Of a stretch of DNA of 64,000 nt, positions 63,376 through 64,000 are shown piece after piece. The DNA is from Cesiribacter sp. SM1 (GTDB lineage Bacteria > Bacteroidota > Bacteroidia > Cytophagales > Cyclobacteriaceae). Under the pieces are notes generated by a model. That model saw only the letters and a program-made list of their open reading frames with translations, searched no databases and had not been told where the DNA came from. The translations under genes and the position numbers were made by a program. The stretch is from assembly GCF_020178975.1 (NCBI RefSeq), contig NZ_JAHXBU010000094.1:620001-684000 (forward strand), read 5' to 3'. Every line of letters begins with the position of its first letter. The stretch's first letter is position 1.

Positions 63376-64000
63376 ATGATACTACGAGCCGAAAATCTGG
63401 TAAAAAAATATAAAAAGCGCACGGTGGTAAACAATGTGTCCGTGCAGGTAGAGCAGGGCGAAATTGTGGGATTGCTGGGCCCCAACGGTGCCGGCAAAAC
63501 CACTTCTTTTTACATGATTGTTGGCCTTATCAAGCCTAATGAAGGCCGCATTTTTTTAGAGAATGAAGATATTACTGCGCTCCCCATGTACCGACGGGCT
63601 AAAAAAGGCATTGGCTACCTGGCACAGGAGGCATCGGTTTTTCGTACCTTAACCGTAGAAGAAAACATTCTGGCCGTGCTGGAAATGACTAATCTTCCCA
63701 AAGCACAGCAAAGAGAAAAGATGGAGAGCCTGCTGGAGGAGTTTAGCCTTACGCATGTGCGCAAGAACCAGGGCATGGTGTTGAGTGGTGGTGAGCGCCG
63801 CCGTACCGAAATTGCCAGGGCGCTGGCGGTAGACCCCAAGTTTGTGCTGCTCGATGAGCCCTTTGCCGGTGTAGACCCTATTGCCGTGGAGGAAATTCAA
63901 ACAATAGTGGCGCAGCTGAAAAACAAGAATATAGGCATCCTTATTACCGACCACAACGTTAATGAAACATTGTCTATTACTGATAGAGCGTACCTGATGT
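63376..64000 (+). CDS. lptB: LPS export ABC transporter ATPase LptB, 3' end cut by window edge
   Basis: The frame is open from ATG 63376 to the end, giving 208 residues of an expected 240 or so. It has all ABC motifs: Walker A ([11 protein letters not shown]), Q-loop ([13 protein letters not shown]), signature (LSGGERRR), Walker B ([13 protein letters not shown]) and H-loop (LLITDHNV, seen as GILITDHNV). The sequence [19 protein letters not shown] is typical of LptB, which powers lipopolysaccharide extraction from the inner membrane with LptFG and LptC. The partner genes are not in the window. It follows recJ closely. Confidence 0.95.
   Translation, partial: MILRAENLVKKYKKRTVVNNVSVQVEQGEIVGLLGPNGAGKTTSFYMIVGLIKPNEGRIFLENEDITALPMYRRAKKGIGYLAQEASVFRTLTVEENILAVLEMTNLPKAQQREKMESLLEEFSLTHVRKNQGMVLSGGERRRTEIARALAVDPKFVLLDEPFAGVDPIAVEEIQTIVAQLKNKNIGILITDHNVNETLSITDRAYLM

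Overview
This window is a chromosomal piece of a Bacteroidota genome, most likely order Cytophagales. The indicators are SusC/SusD proteins, a GldJ-type gliding/type IX secretion lipoprotein, a hybrid two-component regulator, DUF5686 and DUF4349 proteins, TAnnTTTG-type -7 promoter boxes, absence of Shine-Dalgarno sequences before most genes, and many short lipoprotein signal peptides. I saw no rRNA, CRISPR array, intact insertion sequence or prophage. The genus cannot be named from the sequence alone.

Layout. 1-2.5 kb: 3' truncated secreted protein, a two-gene flavin reductase-like unit and a secreted-protein gene broken by two frameshifts. 2.5-7.7 kb: polA and a KefB-type cation/proton antiporter. 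7.8-17.3 kb: minus-strand envelope genes (a cysteine-less TlpA-like protein, MoxR ATPase, beta-barrel protein, M48 lipoprotein protease, TPR membrane protein), with a plus-strand Doc-type toxin-antitoxin pair between them. 17.8-32.4 kb: a complete fructan utilisation locus. It comprises a hybrid sensor-regulator with a periplasmic sugar-binding domain, an MFS sugar importer, SusC, SusD, two GH32 enzymes and a PfkB fructokinase. Extracellular or periplasmic hydrolysis, outer membrane import, inner membrane import and phosphorylation are therefore all encoded together. 32.4-33.1 kb: terminators and two tRNA genes (Gly-GCC, Leu-UAA). 33.2-47.9 kb: GNAT, mutS, SpoU methyltransferase, DUF4349 and DUF4412-like proteins, NAD(P)-binding protein, a phosphoribosyltransferase/hydrolase pair, dsbD, nth, AhpD-like protein and a MORN-repeat lipoprotein. 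48-58 kb: TPR/transglutaminase-like protein, DUF5686 protein, comF, gldJ and mfd. 58-64 kb: a small oxidase subunit III-like protein, a DUF4174-like protein, class IV aminotransferase plus SDR, recJ and the start of lptB.

The points most worth a second look are: the two A6-run frameshifts in one gene (1745-2471); degenerate 7-bp 'TC-heptamer' arrays in inverted orientation upstream of recJ, with a related array upstream of the SpoU gene; a second GH32 enzyme lacking the usual acid/base glutamate and RDP arginine; LacI-like operator motifs shared by the two promoters of the fructan locus; a Doc toxin with a variant Fic motif and a very short partner; and a strong terminator hairpin inside the fructan operon.
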